46,007 bases of DNA from Caldilineaceae bacterium (lineage in GTDB: Bacteria; Chloroflexota; Anaerolineae; Caldilineales; Caldilineaceae): positions 1-46,007 of the forward strand of contig JADLFO010000225.1 in assembly GCA_020845455.1 (NCBI GenBank), in the 5' to 3' direction. A program made the translations under genes and the position numbers. Positions 17,004 to 25,136 of this stretch are shown here, piece by piece. Within the stretch, counting starts at the first letter, position 1; the number at the start of each line of letters is the position of its first letter. Under the pieces are notes generated by a model. The model searched no databases. It was given only the letters and a program-made list of their open reading frames with translations, and was not told where the DNA came from.

Positions 17004-18128
17004 ATGAGCACCAAGAGTACAGATACAAACAGCGCCGGCGCAGTGCGTGTGGGGTTGATCGGCGTGGGCGGCATCTGCGCCGGCGTCCATTATCCTGGGC
17101 TGGAGCGCATCTCCGGCGTCGAGATCGCCGGGCTGTGCGACCCCAACGAGGAATTGCTGCAGCAGCGCCAGCGCGAATGGGAGATCGACAACATTTACAC
17201 CGACAGCGAGGCGTTCTTGGCCGAGGTGCAGCTCGATGCGGTGGTGATCGCCACGCCCAACGTCATGCACCGCCCGCTGATCCTGCAGGCCTTGGCCGCC
17301 GGCTGTCATGTGCTGTGTGAAAAGCCGCTGGGCATGACCTACGCTGAAACGGTCGAATTGGTCGGAGCGGCCCAGGCGTCGGGCCGCGTCCACATGACGG
17401 CCTTCACCTATCGCTTTGTGCCGGGGATGAACTATATTCGCCATCTGCTGCGCAGCGGCGAACTGGGCGAGATCCGCCATGCGCGTTTCCAACGGCTGCA
17501 GGACTGGGGGCCGGCGGCCATTGGCTGGCGGCAGTATAAGGCCATGGCCGGGTCAGGCGAGCTGGGCGACATGGGCATCCACCGCGTCGATTTTGCCCAA
17601 GACCTGATGGGGCCAATTGTCGCGGTCTGCGCCGCGACCAAGCAGTGGGAAGAACGCACGCAGGCGCGCGACGGCCAGACCGTGCCGCGCCAAGATGTGG
17701 AAGACTGGGTGGCGTGGATTGCGGAGTTCAAGAGCGGCGCGACCGGCGTCTTTGAGATGGGCAAGCTGACCAAGGGCTACGGTCCCAACGGCGACCACGA
17801 CCTGGCGGAATTGAACGGAACCAAGGCGTCCGCCGTCTACCGGCTGCACGCGCCCCACGAAATCTTGTTCGGCGAGCGGCAGCAGCCCTATCACGCGCGG
17901 CCCGTGCCGGCGGAGTTCCTGACCCGTCCAGGTTCGCCGCGCGACCCGCAGGAGGGCGACCCGATCCGCACCTTCCGCTATGACCAAGCCTGGGAGTTTA
18001 TCAGCGCGATCCGCGAAGGCCGCGACGCCGTGCCTTCGTTCTATGACGGGATGCGCGCCCAGGCCGTGGCCGACGCCATCCTGCAGTCCGCCGCCGAGCG
18101 CCGCTGGGTCGACGTGCCCGGCGCGTAA
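17004..18128 (+). CDS. Gfo/Idh/MocA-family oxidoreductase
   Basis: 374 residues from ATG 17004 (a TTG at 16986 is an alternative). The N-terminal Rossmann domain has VGLIGVGGICAGVHYPGL, then AVVIATPNVMHRP and the family hallmark CEKPLGMTYAE, in which the Lys of EKP contacts the nicotinamide and substrate. The C-terminal alpha/beta domain includes FTYRFVPGMNYIRHLLRSG and GELGDMGIHRVDFAQDLMGP, where the D-x-G-x-H-x-x-D pattern supplies catalytic residues. The family oxidises or reduces sugar and inositol hydroxyls with NAD(P). Substrate unknown. Neighbouring sugar-type SDR and TIM-barrel genes suggest a shared pathway, though the TIM-barrel gene is separated by an opposite-strand gene. Confidence 0.9.
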   Translation: MSTKSTDTNSAGAVRVGLIGVGGICAGVHYPGLERISGVEIAGLCDPNEELLQQRQREWEIDNIYTDSEAFLAEVQLDAVVIATPNVMHRPLILQALAAGCHVLCEKPLGMTYAETVELVGAAQASGRVHMTAFTYRFVPGMNYIRHLLRSGELGEIRHARFQRLQDWGPAAIGWRQYKAMAGSGELGDMGIHRVDFAQDLMGPIVAVCAATKQWEERTQARDGQTVPRQDVEDWVAWIAEFKSGATGVFEMGKLTKGYGPNGDHDLAELNGTKASAVYRLHAPHEILFGERQQPYHARPVPAEFLTRPGSPRDPQEGDPIRTFRYDQAWEFISAIREGRDAVPSFYDGMRAQAVADAILQSAAERRWVDVPGA

Positions 18129-18136
18129 TTGGGGGG

Positions 18137-18179
18137 TAGGGAGTAGGGTCTCTAATCTGGTCTCTGCCCCTACTCCCTA
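18137..18179 (+). terminator. 12-bp hairpin after the oxidoreductase gene
   Basis: TAGGGAGTAGGG (18137-18148) pairs perfectly with CCCTACTCCCTA (18168-18179), starting eight bases after the stop, followed by a short T-rich stretch. It fits an intrinsic terminator between this gene and the LOG-family gene. Confidence 0.55.
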
Positions 18180-18285
18180 TTTCCTACTTGCTCTCCTCCG
18201 GCCTTTGCGCCCTCTGCGCGCCATTTGTGGCGCTGGCGGCGAAATCTTCTGCCCCCACTGCCCATCTTCTACAAGGAGACGGCAC

Positions 18286-19095
18286 TTGAGCAAAAACTCA
18301 GAGAAACCGCCCCGGCATGACCCGGTGTTGAGCCGGGCGGCGCGCCTGGGCCAGCCGACGCAGGATCAAAAGCTGCTCGAACGGGCAGGCCCCAGCCCTA
18401 TGTCCTTCACCGACACTGACCCGTGGCGCGTGCTGCGCATCACCGGCGAGTTTGTCGAGGGCTTTGACACGCTGGCCGAGCTAGGCCCCGCGGTCACACT
18501 CTTTGGCTCGGCGCGCACCAAGCCCGACCATCCCCACTATGCGGCGGCGCGCGAGACGGCGCGGCTCTTGGCCGAGGCCGGGCTGGCGGTGATCACGGGC
18601 GGCGGGCCGGGCATCATGGAAGCGGGCAATCGTGGCGCGCAGGAAGGGGGCGGCGTCTCGGTCGGGCTGGCCGTCGAACTGCCGTTTGAGCAGGGGCCAA
18701 ACCGCTATGTGGAGGTTGCGGTCAACTTCCACTACTTCTTTGTGCGCAAGACCATATTCGTCAAATATGCCCAGGCCTTTGTCATCTTCCCCGGCGGCTT
18801 CGGCACGTTGGACGAATTCTTTGAAGCCTTGACGCTGATCCAAACCGGCAAGGTGCGCCATTTCCCCGTGATCCTCTTTGGCTCGGACTATTGGGGCGGA
18901 CTGCTGGCCTGGATGCGCGATACCCAACTGGCCGACGGCAAGATCTCCCCCGCCGACCTGGACTTGATCACGTTGAGCGATTCGCCCCAAGAGGTGTGCG
19001 ACCTGATCCGCACGGCCATGATCGAAGGGGGCTGGCTGGAGGCCAAAGAGGCCGCCGCCCGCCAGGTCACCGAACAGGTCTACAGCCCCGATTGA
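18286..19095 (+). CDS. LOG-family protein (TIGR00730, Rossmann fold)
   Basis: 269 residues starting at TTG 18286, which is preceded by AAGGAG seven bases upstream; the frame is open much further left but that part is not conserved. Core motifs: VTLFGSARTKPDHP, VITGGGPGIMEAGNRGA, and PGGFGTLDEFFEALTL, the PGGxGTxxE nucleotide-binding signature. Family members include LONELY GUY-type cytokinin-activating nucleotide 5'-monophosphate phosphoribohydrolases, and many bacterial ones are misnamed 'lysine decarboxylase'. A phosphoribohydrolase acting on a purine-type nucleotide monophosphate is the best family-level guess. The extended N-terminus of about 60 residues fits the longer bacterial subgroup. 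It converges on, and overlaps by 16 bp with, the ABC ATPase gene. Confidence 0.88.
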   Translation: MSKNSEKPPRHDPVLSRAARLGQPTQDQKLLERAGPSPMSFTDTDPWRVLRITGEFVEGFDTLAELGPAVTLFGSARTKPDHPHYAAARETARLLAEAGLAVITGGGPGIMEAGNRGAQEGGGVSVGLAVELPFEQGPNRYVEVAVNFHYFFVRKTIFVKYAQAFVIFPGGFGTLDEFFEALTLIQTGKVRHFPVILFGSDYWGGLLAWMRDTQLADGKISPADLDLITLSDSPQEVCDLIRTAMIEGGWLEAKEAAARQVTEQVYSPD

Positions 19096-20435
19096 GGCGC
19101 GCTGCCCTCGCGGGCGGCAGCGGGGATGTTTGGCTCGGCGTTGGGTTCCAAGGCCAACAGGCTGTTGTCGGTGTCATAGGCCAAGACTTCGGCATAACGG
19201 CCCCAATCGACCAGCGTGGTCAGTTGGCGCTCGGTTTCGTCGGGCGGGAACTCCAGCGCCAGCGCCGCTTTTACCACGTCCCATTCCAGATGATGGTTGG
19301 CCGTGGCGCGCAGCATGGCAAAAAGCCACTTGAAGATCGGCAGCCGCCGGATGCGCGCCGCGAAGATCTCCTTGCGCCCCAGGATACTCGCATCGACATA
19401 GGTTTCGCCCAAGGGCGTCAGGTGGATGTCGCCCTGCACCACCGTGGCAAAACCCAACAGCTCGGCGGCGCCGATCAGCCGCAGCAGATGATCCGAACCG
19501 ACGCCCAGTTCATCTTCCAAGCGATAGATATCGGTGCGGAGCGTGGGCAGGCGGGCCAAATGTTCCAGCAGCCCGGTCAGGTCGTGGATGGCGATCTCCG
19601 GCAGGGCGCGCGTCGGCCCCGGCTCGCCGGGCGCGACGCCCATCTCGATGTCTTCGGGCTGGGTTTGCCCGGCCAATAGACCGTAGACATGGTCGACGAT
19701 CTCGGTGAAGGCAGGCGACTTGCGCCGGCGCGGGTAGGGCAAGGTCACCTCGATGTCGGCCACGATCCGTCCCGGCCCTTTGTCCATCACGACGATGCGG
19801 CCGGCCATGAGCACCGCTTCTTCGATGCCGTGGGTGACCATCAGGATCGCCTGGGTGGGGATGTGGCCGCCGGTCCACAGCTCGATCAGGTCGTTGCGCA
19901 GCGTCTCGGCGCTCAAGACATCCAAGGCAGAGAAGGGTTCGTCGAGGCAGAGCAGTTCCGGCTCCACCGCCATGGCGCGCGCCATGCCCACTTTCTGGCG
20001 CATGCCGCCGGAAAGCTCGCGCGGGTAGGCGTTTTCAAAGCCGTCGAGACCCACCCGGTCCAACAGGTCGAGGGCGCGCGGGGTGCGCAGACCGGCGGGT
20101 ACGCCGCGCGCCTGCAGCGCGATCTCCACGTTCTCGGCGACCGACAGCCAAGGGAAGAGCGCAAAGGTCTGAAAGACGATGGTAGCGTGGGGGTTGACGC
20201 CGCGCAAGGGCTGGCCGCGGTAGAGCACCTGGCCGCTGGTCGGGCGCTGCAGCCCGGTGATGATGCGCAAAAGGGTGCTCTTGCCACATCCCGACGGCCC
20301 CAGCAGGGCCACGAACTCGCCCGCATTGACGGTGAGGTCGATGCCCTCCAGGGCGGTAAAGACGCGCTGCCCGCTGGTATAGCGTTGGGCGATGGCGCGC
20401 AGTTCAAGCAGCGTTTCGTGGCTAGACATCGGCAT
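19080..20435 (-). CDS. nitrate/sulfonate/taurine-type ABC transporter ATPase with AAA-associated C-terminal domain
   Basis: 451 residues. Walker A GPSGCGKST (46-54), Q-loop VFQTFALFPWLSV, signature LSGGMRQKVGMARA (141-154), Walker B LLCLDEPFSALD (161-172) and the H-loop in MVTHGIEEAV are all intact, so it should hydrolyse ATP. The nucleotide-binding part resembles SsuB/TauB/NrtD. From about residue 300 there is an extra 'AAA-associated C-terminal' domain (LTGLLEHLARL, WLFAMLRATANHHLEWDVVKAALALEF), a winged-helix-like module found on some of these ATPases and probably regulatory. The start ATG overlaps the permease stop (TAATG), so the two are coupled. Substrate cannot be read from the ATPase. 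Confidence 0.92.
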   Translation of the reverse strand: MPMSSHETLLELRAIAQRYTSGQRVFTALEGIDLTVNAGEFVALLGPSGCGKSTLLRIITGLQRPTSGQVLYRGQPLRGVNPHATIVFQTFALFPWLSVAENVEIALQARGVPAGLRTPRALDLLDRVGLDGFENAYPRELSGGMRQKVGMARAMAVEPELLCLDEPFSALDVLSAETLRNDLIELWTGGHIPTQAILMVTHGIEEAVLMAGRIVVMDKGPGRIVADIEVTLPYPRRRKSPAFTEIVDHVYGLLAGQTQPEDIEMGVAPGEPGPTRALPEIAIHDLTGLLEHLARLPTLRTDIYRLEDELGVGSDHLLRLIGAAELLGFATVVQGDIHLTPLGETYVDASILGRKEIFAARIRRLPIFKWLFAMLRATANHHLEWDVVKAALALEFPPDETERQLTTLVDWGRYAEVLAYDTDNSLLALEPNAEPNIPAAAREGSAPQSGL

Positions 20436-22153
20436 TACTCCATGCGGAAGCGTTCTTCGGCCAGCCGGTACAGGTTGCGCCAGACGAGCCGGTTGAGCAC
20501 CGCCACCGCCAAGATCATGCTGAGCGTAGCGGCCAAAAGCAAGGGATAATCGCCGGCGGCGGTGGCGCGGGCAATATCCGCGCCGATGCCGGTGACAAAC
20601 AGGCCGCGCCCGCCGAACTCGACATGTTCGGCCACAATGCTGGCGTTCCAGGCGCCGCCGGTGGCGGTGATCGCGCCCGTGACCAGATAGGGGAAGAGCG
20701 CGGGCAAAATGAGCGTGCGCCAGCGCGTCCGCCGGTCCAGGTGCAGCAGCGCGGCGGTGTATTTGAGGTCTTGGGGAATGGCATTGGCCCCGGCGATCAC
20801 GTTGAAGAGCAGATACCACTGCGTGCCCGCCAGCATTAATACGATCGCTGCCAGGTTCAGGCCGCCGGGCAGGTCGATAAAGAGCAGCACAAAGGCCGGG
20901 AACAGCGCCGTCGCCGGGACCGAGGCGGCGATCTGGACGAGCGGCTGCAGCCAGCGCGCCAGGCGCGGGTTGGTGCCGATGGCTACCCCAAGCGGGACCG
21001 TCCACAGCAGCGCCAGCACCAGCGCCAGGCCAACGCGCAGCAGCGTCGCCAGCAGCCCCACGCCGATCGACTGCCACTGGGCGAAGGGCACGGCCATGAG
21101 CAGCAGTGCAGCGTGATAGAGTCCGTAGAGCAGCCCGGCCCCCACCCCCAGCGTGATTAGGAAAGCCAGCGGCGCGCGACGCCCATCCTCGGAGCGCGCA
21201 ACGCCCAGAGGCTGCAAGCGTGCGTTCAGCCACAGGTCCAGCCGTTCGCTCCAGGCTTGGCGGCGGCGCGCCCAGCGTTCAAGCAGATGCGCGTCCATCA
21301 GCAGGTCCAAAAACCAGGAGGTAGCCGGTTCGTCGTCTTCGACCATCTCCAGCTTGAAGCGTTCGGCCCAGGCCAGCAGTGGGCGCCAGAGCAGTTGGTC
21401 CATCAACACAATGACCACGACGAGCGTAGCGATGCCCCACAGCAGCAGGCGCACATCGCCCTGGTGCGCGGCCTCCTGCAGATAGGCGCCCAGGCCGGGC
21501 AGCCGGAAGTCGCGCTGCCCTACCGTAAAGATTTCGGCGGCCATCAGAAAAAACCAGCCGCCGGCCCAACTCATCATGCTGTTCCAGATCAAGCTGCCCG
21601 CCGCAAAGGGCAGTTCCAACCACTTGAGGCGCTGCCAGCGGTTGAAGCGAAAAATGGCGCTGACCTCGCGTAGGTCGGCGCCGATGGAGGTGAGTGACTG
21701 ATACCAGGCAAAGGTCATATTCCAGACCTGGCTGGTAAAGATCAGCACGATGGCCGCCAGTTCGGTGGCGAAATCTTCCGGCAGAATGGCGGTAAGGCCG
21801 AGCAAGACCACCGGCAGAAACGAAAGGATCGGCACGCTCTGCAGGACATCCAAGAGGGGCATGAGCACCTGCTCGGCGCGGCGGTTATAGGCGGCGATAT
21901 AGCCGTAGACCAGAGTAAAGAGCAGCGAAAGGAGATAGGCGGCGGCCATGCGCGCCACCGAGAGCGCCGCATACCAGGGCAAAGCGTTGAGCCGCAGCGA
22001 AATTTCGGGGCCACGGACCACTTCCGGGGCGTCGAGCGCCAGCCGCACACCGATATAGAGAAGCACGACCACGCCGAGCAGCACGACAACATCGCCGGCG
22101 CGCCAGGGAACATTGGGACGGCCTGTCTGGCCGAACGACTTGGGCATAGGCAT
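20435..22153 (-). CDS. ABC transporter permease, two permease domains fused
   Basis: 572 residues with two BPD_transp_1 domains in tandem. Domain 1 spans roughly residues 50-240 (LLDVLQSVPILSFLPVVLLGL, then the EAA-type loop REVSAIFRFNRWQRLKWLELP). Domain 2 spans 330-560 (QIAASVPATALFPAFVLLFID and LKYTAALLHLDRRTRWRTLILP). A linker of about 60 residues with a charged helix connects them. Most SsuC/TauC-type importers use two copies of one permease; here the dimer is encoded as one chain. No periplasmic substrate-binding gene of the NMT1/SsuA type is adjacent, so the partner must be elsewhere. The gene is expressed from the promoter at 22392-22420 with a leader of about 230 bases. No strong ribosome site precedes ATG 22153; ATG 22147 is an alternative. 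Confidence 0.9.
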   Translation of the reverse strand: MPMPKSFGQTGRPNVPWRAGDVVVLLGVVVLLYIGVRLALDAPEVVRGPEISLRLNALPWYAALSVARMAAAYLLSLLFTLVYGYIAAYNRRAEQVLMPLLDVLQSVPILSFLPVVLLGLTAILPEDFATELAAIVLIFTSQVWNMTFAWYQSLTSIGADLREVSAIFRFNRWQRLKWLELPFAAGSLIWNSMMSWAGGWFFLMAAEIFTVGQRDFRLPGLGAYLQEAAHQGDVRLLLWGIATLVVVIVLMDQLLWRPLLAWAERFKLEMVEDDEPATSWFLDLLMDAHLLERWARRRQAWSERLDLWLNARLQPLGVARSEDGRRAPLAFLITLGVGAGLLYGLYHAALLLMAVPFAQWQSIGVGLLATLLRVGLALVLALLWTVPLGVAIGTNPRLARWLQPLVQIAASVPATALFPAFVLLFIDLPGGLNLAAIVLMLAGTQWYLLFNVIAGANAIPQDLKYTAALLHLDRRTRWRTLILPALFPYLVTGAITATGGAWNASIVAEHVEFGGRGLFVTGIGADIARATAAGDYPLLLAATLSMILAVAVLNRLVWRNLYRLAEERFRME

Positions 22154-22190
22154 CGCAGCAAGCTAGCAGGAAAAGAAGTGGCCCAATGAG

Positions 22191-22226
22191 AGAGGGCACC
22201 CTTATCATAGCATAAGGGTGCCCTCT
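22191..22226 (-). promoter_or_regulatory. perfect 15-bp hairpin in the permease leader
   Basis: AGAGGGCACCCTTAT (22191-22205) is exactly repeated in inverse at 22212-22226 with a 6-base loop. It sits 37 bp upstream of the permease ATG and downstream of a strong promoter, so it will be in the mRNA leader. There is no T-run on the minus strand, which argues against a simple terminator and for a leader control element or protein/RNA-binding site. Confidence 0.55.
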
Positions 22227-22391
22227 ACCCTTCTTCGGTTGTCACTTCCATTTCGTTGCTGATGCGATCCTCCGCTGTGTCTGGCGCCCAAAGCGGGCAG
22301 GGTGGAGATCAGGTTGGCCTGTTTTCACCGACGACGCTCGTCAGCCGCATCACGGGGAGGTGCCTCCGCTGCCGTAGACCGATGTAGCCCT

Positions 22392-22420
22392 AGTATAGTA
22401 CACTCCGCACAGGATTTCAA
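22392..22420 (-). promoter_or_regulatory. sigma-70-type promoter of the double-permease/ATPase operon
   Basis: On the minus strand TTGAAA (22420-22415), a 17-base spacer and TATACT (22397-22392): five of six matches in each hexamer with optimal spacing. Predicted start is near 22385, giving a leader of about 230 bases. The 400-bp gap 22154-22556 also holds the leader hairpin and a weak hairpin (22521-22538) after the binding-protein stop; I see no gene in it. Confidence 0.65.
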
Positions 22421-22556
22421 TAGTCCGGGGCACATTCCGGCGGAGAATATACGGACACTCTATACTCTATCGGCCCAGACTCTGCGTGTGCGCTGTTGTC
22501 GAGCTGCCCCATGGCTACATGAGAGGGAAACCCTTCTCCCATACCCTACCGATTGC

Positions 22557-24131
22557 CTAGGCCGGATTGGCGGCAATGAACGCGTCGATCTGTGCCTGTA
22601 GCTTTTCCTTATACGTTTGGCGACCGGCATCGTCGAGCATCCGCTTGCACATCGCACGCGCCTCGTCGGTCGGCATCTGCCCGCTCATCAGACCATGCAC
22701 TGCCTCCAGATAGACGGCATTGAGCTTGGCCGCATCTAGCTCCAACGCCTTGGTATCGGCCTCAAACTGCTCGTATGGGTTGAAGACCCAGTTATCCGCA
22801 GTGGTCAAGAAGGTGAGTGTATCAAGCGCAGAATCAGGCAAGTCTCGTGGCTGACGCTGGAAGCGCCCCGACATCCCGGAGACATACCACATGCGCCGGT
22901 AGTTGCGGGCCGCGTCCGCGCCCTCGATCTCCGAGAAGCGCATGTTCTCCTCCTTCTTGTAGTTCACGCCGTCAATGCCCATCAGCCAGAGGTCCAGGTT
23001 GTCCTGGCTGCTCGCCAGCCAGTTGAAATACTGGATGCCTGCCACATGCTGTTCTTCGGGCGCATTGGCATTAAAGACCACGAAGTTCCATTGCTTGAGA
23101 TTGCCCAGCCCCTTGTGGCCGGCGCGCTGCCCGGTCATATCTACACCAAACAACGAAGCATCAGGGTTAGACGACTTCATCTGCTTGGTCTGGTCTACCC
23201 ATTTGAAGTCTGGTTCATTCTCGACACAGGAGGCGGCGCGGCCAGGATAGACATAGTCGATCTGCGCGTTTTGGCTGGTGCCGGAGGTGGGCATATCGGT
23301 CTTGTTGATCAGCCCCTTCTCCCAGTAGGAACGAAGTAACTCGGTATTTTCCACCACATAGTCGATGTCTTCGAAGTCGGCCAGCTGAAAACCCTCCGTA
23401 ATATCCGGCGCCGAGACGCCGGTCTGAATCGCGCCCGGCGACCAGCCGCGGCGATTGCGAACGACGGAGGCCATTGATTGGGTCGGGATATTGACATAGG
23501 GGATCATGTCCGGCTCATTGTCCGCAACCGCTTGGAGGAAGGGTTCCAGGCTAGGCCACCCTTCTTCGGAGGTGGGTAGCGGCGCGCCATACTTCATACG
23601 CAAGTCCTCACGCAGAATGACGCCGCTGGTACCGCCATAGTAATAGGCCGCGGGGACGCCATACAGATGGCCGTTCATGAAGTTGGCCTCGTAGATCGGC
23701 TCGGTGATGGCCTCTTTGAGCTTGGGGCCGTGGGCCTCTACCAAGCCCTCTAGTGCCAACAATGCACCCTGGTCGCGCAGATTGTTCATCTTGTTCCAGG
23801 GCGCATCAAAGGCCATCGTGAAATCGGCCCCCGACGCATAGAGCGCCGGATACTTGGTATCGTGTTGGTCCAACAACAGCGAACGGATCTCTACATTCAG
23901 GCCTTCGGATTGCATCTTTTTGGAGATCTCGGCGGTCACTGGATCGATGCTCTCGCGGAACTGTGGCACGCCAAACCAAGATTCGACCATGGTGATCGTC
24001 ACAGGCTGTTGGCCGGGTGCGCTCTCGCCCGTGCCACCAGGCGCAGGGACGCCGGTACACGCAGCCAATGCCATTCCTGCCGAACTGATGCCGGCGACTT
24101 TAAGAAAATCACGACGAGTCATGCGTTGCAT
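22557..24131 (-). CDS. extracellular solute-binding lipoprotein (LplA type, carbohydrate ABC importer)
   Basis: 524 residues. The N-terminus combines a twin-arginine motif (TRRDFLK) with a lipobox (ALAAC, lipidated Cys25), so it is probably Tat-exported and membrane-anchored, then has the low-complexity PAPGGTGESAPGQQP linker. The mature part is a family-1 extracellular solute-binding protein of the Lpl/Ytc kind, long as usual for that group, with MVESWFGVPQF, GVPAAYYYGGTSGVILREDL and NWLASSQDNLDLWLMGIDG. GAGGAGG lies about five bases before ATG 24131, which fixes the start. It is last in the run behind its two permeases (74-bp gap). Ligands of this group are oligo-galacturonides, rhamnogalacturonan fragments or similar; the divergent mannonate-dehydratase-family gene fits that. 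No ATPase gene is present. Confidence 0.9.
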   Translation of the reverse strand: MQRMTRRDFLKVAGISSAGMALAACTGVPAPGGTGESAPGQQPVTITMVESWFGVPQFRESIDPVTAEISKKMQSEGLNVEIRSLLLDQHDTKYPALYASGADFTMAFDAPWNKMNNLRDQGALLALEGLVEAHGPKLKEAITEPIYEANFMNGHLYGVPAAYYYGGTSGVILREDLRMKYGAPLPTSEEGWPSLEPFLQAVADNEPDMIPYVNIPTQSMASVVRNRRGWSPGAIQTGVSAPDITEGFQLADFEDIDYVVENTELLRSYWEKGLINKTDMPTSGTSQNAQIDYVYPGRAASCVENEPDFKWVDQTKQMKSSNPDASLFGVDMTGQRAGHKGLGNLKQWNFVVFNANAPEEQHVAGIQYFNWLASSQDNLDLWLMGIDGVNYKKEENMRFSEIEGADAARNYRRMWYVSGMSGRFQRQPRDLPDSALDTLTFLTTADNWVFNPYEQFEADTKALELDAAKLNAVYLEAVHGLMSGQMPTDEARAMCKRMLDDAGRQTYKEKLQAQIDAFIAANPA

Positions 24132-24205
24132 GGAATCCTCCTCAGAAGGAATAGGTTGGGCATCCAGTAAACTGCTGAAAAAAATGAACAAGAGACAGGC
24201 CGCGC

Positions 24206-25096
24206 TCACCCTTTGATTGCGCCCATGGTCAAGCCTTGGACAAAATAACGCTGGACGAAAGGATAGACCAGGATAATTGGGCCGATGATGATACACGCAG
24301 TCGCCATGCGGAAGGCCAAGGTCGGGATGGCGTCCAGCTTAATGCTAACTCCCGGATAGGATGCCGCAGTGGCAATCGCTTGCACATTGTTGACCATGCG
24401 CAAAATGATGACCGATAGCGGACGGAATGACGCAAAGTCCAGCAGCATTACCCCCAAGAACCAGTCGTTCCAATAGGCGACTGCCGTGAAGAGCCCCACA
24501 GTCGCCAGGACCGGCTTAGAGAGCGGTAGCACGATGCGGAAGAGAATGGTAGCGTCATTCGCCCCATCCAAGTAGGCCGACTCCATGATCTCGTTAGGCA
24601 GCGCAGCAAAGAAGTTACGCAGCACAAAGATCCAAAATGGCTGCATCATCATCGGCAGGATCAAGGCCCAGATCTTGTCGTTGAGGTGATAGAGGTTGCG
24701 CGTGACAATAAACCACGGGATTAGCCCCGGCACAAAGATCATGGTAAAGAAGACATAAAAGGCCAGGGCGCTGCGCCAACGCAGCCGCTTGAGCGACATG
24801 ACATAGGCCAGCCCCGACATGACTAATAGCGACCCCAGGGTTCCCACGGTGGTGATAAACACCGTGGTCAGATAGCCGGTACGCACCTCGGCCCCGCGCA
24901 GCACCCAGCGATAGGCTTCCAGCGACCATTGGCGCGCCCAAGGCAGATAGCCGTCTTGGCGCAAGACTAGGTCGTCGGTAAACGAAGCGACAACCATAAT
25001 CCAAAAAGGCAGGATACAAAAGAGGATAAAGAGGATCAGATAAGCATGGGCGCCGACGACAAAAACTCGATCGCCCAGATCCTTGCTTTCTTTCAT
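24206..25096 (-). CDS. carbohydrate ABC transporter permease (LplC/YtcP type)
   Basis: 296 residues with six predicted membrane helices: the first at ILFILFCILPFWIMVVASF, the last at MATACIIIGPIILVYPF. The cytoplasmic EAA loop that docks the ATPase reads ESAYLDGANDATILFRIVLP. The C-terminal VQRYFVQGLTMGAIKG is characteristic of MalG-like CUT1 permeases. ATG 25096 follows GAGGA at seven bases; GTG 25102 is an alternative. It lies 40 bp after the first permease and forms the heterodimer with it. Confidence 0.93.
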   Translation of the reverse strand: MKESKDLGDRVFVVGAHAYLILFILFCILPFWIMVVASFTDDLVLRQDGYLPWARQWSLEAYRWVLRGAEVRTGYLTTVFITTVGTLGSLLVMSGLAYVMSLKRLRWRSALAFYVFFTMIFVPGLIPWFIVTRNLYHLNDKIWALILPMMMQPFWIFVLRNFFAALPNEIMESAYLDGANDATILFRIVLPLSKPVLATVGLFTAVAYWNDWFLGVMLLDFASFRPLSVIILRMVNNVQAIATAASYPGVSIKLDAIPTLAFRMATACIIIGPIILVYPFVQRYFVQGLTMGAIKG

Positions 25097-25136
25097 CAGC
25101 ACGTCCTCATCATAAGCTCATCACATGACAAACCCA

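Noticed and set aside
17980..18285. N-terminal extension of the LOG-family frame back to 17980
   Set aside because: It overlaps the oxidoreductase gene and the terminator hairpin; TTG 18286 has a well-placed AAGGAG and conserved sequence starts after it.
20436..21233. N-terminal extension of the ABC ATPase frame
   Set aside because: It lies antiphase inside the permease gene; ATG 20435 overlaps the permease stop and starts a normal ATPase.
22240..22340. TPP-riboswitch-like fragments (AACCTGATC and CTGACGA) in the leader of the double-permease operon
   Set aside because: The 5' GGGGTGC and the TAATxCC/AGGGA elements are missing and CTGAGA is interrupted, so the TPP fold cannot form. Kept only as an unclassified leader.
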